Below, piece by piece: positions 6,947 to 8,970 of a stretch of 8,970 bases of DNA. Below the pieces are notes generated by a model, which searched no databases, was not told the DNA's origin, and saw only the letters and a list, made by a program, of their open reading frames with translations. The stretch comes from Actinomycetota bacterium. Lineage in GTDB: Bacteria; Actinomycetota; UBA4738; CADDZG01; WHSQ01. How positions within the stretch are numbered: position 1 is the first letter of the stretch; every line of letters starts with the position of its first letter. The position numbers and the translations under genes were made by a program. The stretch is from the NCBI GenBank assembly GCA_030448085.1, contig JAUJNU010000060.1:1-8970 (forward strand), in the 5' to 3' direction.

Positions 6947-7480
6947 CTACTCGCCTCGAACGATGACCTTGCGGGCCGGCTCTTCGCCCTCACTGAAGCT
7001 AGAAGCCCCCTCGACCTCGGCCACCGCATCGTGGACGATCTTTCGCTCGTAGGCGGACATCGGCTCCAGCTCGATCTCCGTTCCGCGCTCGCGGGCACGC
7101 TCCGCGATGGACTTGGCGTACTCCGCAAGGGTCGTTCGCCTGCGGGCCCGGTAGCCCTCGACGTCAACGCTGAGGCGCGCCCGGCCCTGCAACCGGCGTT
7201 GAACGGCGGTGCGGGTCAATTCCCCCAGGGCCTCGAGGGTCTGGCCGCGGCGGCCGATCAAGGCCCCCATCTCCTCGCCCGTGACGTCGACCTGGACACC
7301 GTCCTCGGAGATCGAGGCTCCCACCTCACCTTCGAGCTCGAGCACCTTCAGCAGTCCTTCGAGAAACTCCGTGGCAGTAGAGGCCACGACCTCCGGAGAA
7401 GGAGGAGCTTCGGCGTCTGGCGAGGCGTCTGGGCCCACTTCGGGATCGGGCGCGGGGGTTGTCGTCTCTTCGTCGACCAT
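6947..7480 (-). CDS. jag: Jag/KhpB-type RNA-binding protein (KH and R3H domains)
   Basis: This 177-residue RNA-binding protein belongs to the Jag/KhpB/EloR family, which affects cell elongation and wall synthesis in Gram-positive bacteria. Residues 1-35 are acidic and Pro-rich, probably disordered. The KH domain (about 36-108) has the loop IGRRGQTLEALGELT (75-89). The R3H domain (about 111-177) has YAKSIAERA and the diagnostic Arg-x3-His in ERKIVHDAV (R146, H150), ending in RKVIVRGE. The N-terminal Jag_N domain of firmicute proteins is absent, as usual in actinobacteria (Rv3920c). ATG 7480 lies 2 bases after the yidC stop; its ribosome binding site is made by the last lysine/arginine codons of yidC. 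It is certainly a KhpB-type protein, but the precise role in this organism is unknown. Confidence 0.94.
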   Translation of the reverse strand: MVDEETTTPAPDPEVGPDASPDAEAPPSPEVVASTATEFLEGLLKVLELEGEVGASISEDGVQVDVTGEEMGALIGRRGQTLEALGELTRTAVQRRLQGRARLSVDVEGYRARRRTTLAEYAKSIAERARERGTEIELEPMSAYERKIVHDAVAEVEGASSFSEGEEPARKVIVRGE

Positions 7481-7482
7481 CG

Positions 7483-8415
7483 CTACCTCTTCTTCTTCTT
7501 CTTGGAATGGGCACTGGGCTTAGCCTGCCGGGAGCCGTTCCTGGCCCCCTCCTTCGGGGCAGTGGCCTCTTTCGGAAGCGGGGCGGTCTTGCCGGAGGAG
7601 AGGGGCTTACCCGACGGGGAGCTCTTGCCGGTGGAGGCGCCCTTATCTGAGGCATCTCCCGCCACCGGGGGAAGGGTCCTGAGGATGATGCGCTGCTGAC
7701 CGATCGTCCACAGGTTCGTCGTGATCCAATAGAGGACGACACCCGAGGGGAAGTTGAAGGCGAAGACCATCAGCATGATCGGCATGATCTTGGCCATGAT
7801 CTGCATCTGCTGGGCCTGGGGGTTGTCCGCCGCCCCCCGCGACGCCATCATCTGCCGCTGCTGGTACCAGGTCGTGAAGCCCATGAGAAGGACGAGCACC
7901 AGATAGGGCAGCGCTGAGGCGAAACCGCTCCCGCAGGCGATCTGCAGGGTGTCGGATCCCTGGCCTCCGAGTGCGCGCTGCGAGGTGCAGTCGAGCCGCA
8001 AGCCGAGGAACTGGTGGGTCTCGAGCGCCCGGGTGGTCAGGTCGCTTGCCAGGGCCGTGTCCGCCATGTATTTCAGGGGGTCCCTGATGACATAGAAAAG
8101 GCCGATCAGGAACGGGAATTGCATCACGATCGGCAAGCAGCCCCCGAAGGGGTTCACCCCATGCTCCTTGTAGAGCGCCATCATCTCTTCGTTCTGCTTC
8201 TGTTTGTCTCCCTTGGCCCCCTTGTGCTTGGCCTGGATCTTCTTGATCTCCGGCTGGATGCGCTGCATCTCGCGCATGGACTTGGTCTGCTTTATCGAGA
8301 GTGGAAGCAGGATGAGCCGGACCAGCAGGGTGAGCAGGATTATGGCCACGCCGTAACTCTTCGCGAAGGCGTAGAAGCCGGACAGGGCGGTGGCGAAGAT
8401 CTCGAAGAACCCCAT
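7483..8415 (-). CDS. yidC: Membrane protein insertase YidC/Oxa1
   Basis: This 310-residue insertase of the Gram-positive Oxa1 type places proteins into the membrane, alone or with SecYEG. TM1 (about 22-39) contains the key groove arginine R33 (LTLLVRLILLPLS). A cytoplasmic helical hairpin follows (about 42-86, EMQRIQPEIKKIQAK). Then TM2 (about 93-110, CLPIVMQFPFLIGLFYVI), an outer loop (111-165), TM3 (about 166-183) and closing helices around 205-238 with FNFPSGVVLYWITTN. The tail (about 245-310) is Ser/Gly/Lys-rich with GKSS/GKPLSSGK-like repeats and ends in five lysines and an arginine, fitting ribosome contact. The start ATG overlaps the yidD stop as TGATG, with AGGAAGG 7 bases upstream. 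There is no lipobox or cleavable signal at the visible start. C143 and C161 sit in the outer loop. Confidence 0.97.
   Translation of the reverse strand: MGFFEIFATALSGFYAFAKSYGVAIILLTLLVRLILLPLSIKQTKSMREMQRIQPEIKKIQAKHKGAKGDKQKQNEEMMALYKEHGVNPFGGCLPIVMQFPFLIGLFYVIRDPLKYMADTALASDLTTRALETHQFLGLRLDCTSQRALGGQGSDTLQIACGSGFASALPYLVLVLLMGFTTWYQQRQMMASRGAADNPQAQQMQIMAKIMPIMLMVFAFNFPSGVVLYWITTNLWTIGQQRIILRTLPPVAGDASDKGASTGKSSPSGKPLSSGKTAPLPKEATAPKEGARNGSRQAKPSAHSKKKKKR
7486..7503 (-). promoter_or_regulatory. Ribosome binding site of jag within the yidC tail codons
   Basis: The minus strand reads five AAG codons and AGG before TAG, so the purine-rich codons for the basic YidC tail also supply a GAGGT-type site 4 bases before the jag ATG. 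Confidence 0.6.
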
Positions 8416-8648
8416 CAGCAGGCCTTCCTAGCGGGGACGGGGTCCACGCCCCCGGAGGCCCAGGGGTGGCAGCGGCCGACCCGGCGGAGGGCGAGGACCG
8501 ACCCTTTGAGGAACCCGTGGTCCTCCAACGCCATCACAGCGTAGGCCGAGCAGGTGGGCGCGTAACGGCAGTGGGGGGCGAAGAGCGGTGATACGAACCT
8601 CTGGTACGCCCTGATCAGGCCGATCGAGGCCCTGGTGAACACGTTCAC
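8415..8648 (-). CDS. yidD: Membrane protein insertion efficiency factor YidD
   Basis: This 77-residue protein is the small YidD factor, thought to assist YidC-dependent insertion at the inner face of the membrane. An amphipathic N-terminal stretch ([17 protein letters not shown]) leads to the signature [11 protein letters not shown], then [24 protein letters not shown] and GGVDPVP, the full set of family motifs including three conserved cysteines. The start is GTG 8648: it overlaps the rnpA stop as GTGA, and GGAGG lies about 10 bases upstream. A much longer open frame continues upstream, but that part is out-of-frame rnpA sequence. Its TGA overlaps the yidC ATG (TGATG). Length is normal (about 70-85 residues). 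Confidence 0.96.
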   Translation of the reverse strand: MNVFTRASIGLIRAYQRFVSPLFAPHCRYAPTCSAYAVMALEDHGFLKGSVLALRRVGRCHPWASGGVDPVPARKAC

Positions 8649-8970
8649 CGAGGCACCGCCTCCAGGCGTACTACCAGTTCTTGGAAGGGCAGACCGAGGA
8701 TGCGTGGGTCGCTCGCGACCACGAGCTCCACGCCCACGGGAAGATCCGCTCGATCGGCAGCTGCCCGCAAGCGACGCTTGACCCTGTTCCGGGTCACCGC
8801 ATCGGGGGCCTTGACCGCGAAACCAAGCTTCGGCCTCGAGCTCGGGATCCCCGCGCGGACCACGACGAGGCGCAGACCGCCATCTCCACCGGCGCGTCCG
8901 CCACTCCTCAGGATCCGCCGCCTCGGTGTGCCCGGCGCGGTTGAGCACCCCGCCCACCCGGGCCCGCAGC
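8645..8970 (-). CDS. rnpA: Ribonuclease P protein component RnpA, partial (5' end off the window)
   Basis: RnpA is the protein subunit of RNase P, which trims the 5' leader of pre-tRNAs. The visible part holds PKLGFAV, then the RNA-binding signature [22 protein letters not shown] and a final helix [13 protein letters not shown], all typical. The stop TGA (8645-8647) overlaps the yidD start. The frame is open to the window edge with about 107 residues, so no start is seen. Residues coded by 8900-8968 in this frame (Gly/Pro-rich, [11 protein letters not shown]) do not resemble the RnpA N-terminus, whereas the neighbouring frame reads [13 protein letters not shown], closer to the expected R-x-x-F/V-x-x-V-L pattern. 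A frame change near 8925 is therefore possible. rpmH is expected upstream. Confidence 0.92.
   Translation of the reverse strand, partial: CGPGWAGCSTAPGTPRRRILRSGGRAGGDGGLRLVVVRAGIPSSRPKLGFAVKAPDAVTRNRVKRRLRAAADRADLPVGVELVVASDPRILGLPFQELVVRLEAVPR

Noticed and set aside
6473..7699. 408-residue + strand open frame opposite rsmG, jag and yidC
   Set aside because: It is antisense to three well-recognised genes, has no domain-like sequence, and long antisense frames are expected in GC-rich coding DNA.

Overview
The window is GC-rich bacterial DNA with GTG and TTG starts and tightly packed, overlapping genes. It reads as the well-known actinobacterial neighbourhood beside the chromosomal origin. 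The order matches the Mycobacterium tuberculosis segment Rv3910 to Rv3923c almost gene for gene: end of the MviN-locus protein, ECF sigma factor (sigM position), anti-sigma factor, trxB, a cell-wall amidase of the CwlM type, then on the opposite strand parB, parA, rsmG, jag/khpB, yidC, yidD and rnpA. rpmH and dnaA would be expected just past the right edge. I infer an uncultured or poorly studied actinobacterium; the class cannot be fixed from this window.

Left arm (1-4460, + strand): the C-terminal end of an upstream gene overlaps an ECF sigma factor, which overlaps its membrane-anchored zinc-finger anti-sigma factor (ATGA). trxB follows after 43 bases. From about 2545 to 4406 the coding signal continues but hops repeatedly among the three + frames. 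By reading across frames I recover the C-terminus of TrxB, a small secreted M23 (LytM-type) peptidase sitting where trxA usually lies, and a CwlM-like protein with two peptidoglycan-binding repeats and an Amidase_3 domain. None of the three is intact as sequenced.

Right arm (4409-8970, - strand): rnpA, yidD, yidC, jag, rsmG, parA and parB read leftward. Neighbours overlap by GTGA, TGATG, GTGA and ATGA, or are 2 bases apart. The only real gap (53 bases, jag to rsmG) holds a small hairpin. The products serve tRNA maturation (RnpA), membrane protein insertion (YidD, YidC), RNA binding linked to cell-wall control (Jag/KhpB), 16S rRNA methylation (RsmG) and chromosome segregation (ParA, ParB). All are intact except rnpA, which is cut by the window edge.

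I see no CRISPR array, insertion sequence, tRNA, rRNA or clear parS site. I do not see a new biological system here. The most notable points are the dense, sharply bounded run of frame breaks, the apparent replacement of trxA by an M23 peptidase, the loss of a zinc-ligand histidine in the CwlM-like protein, and a proline-rich tail on ParA.
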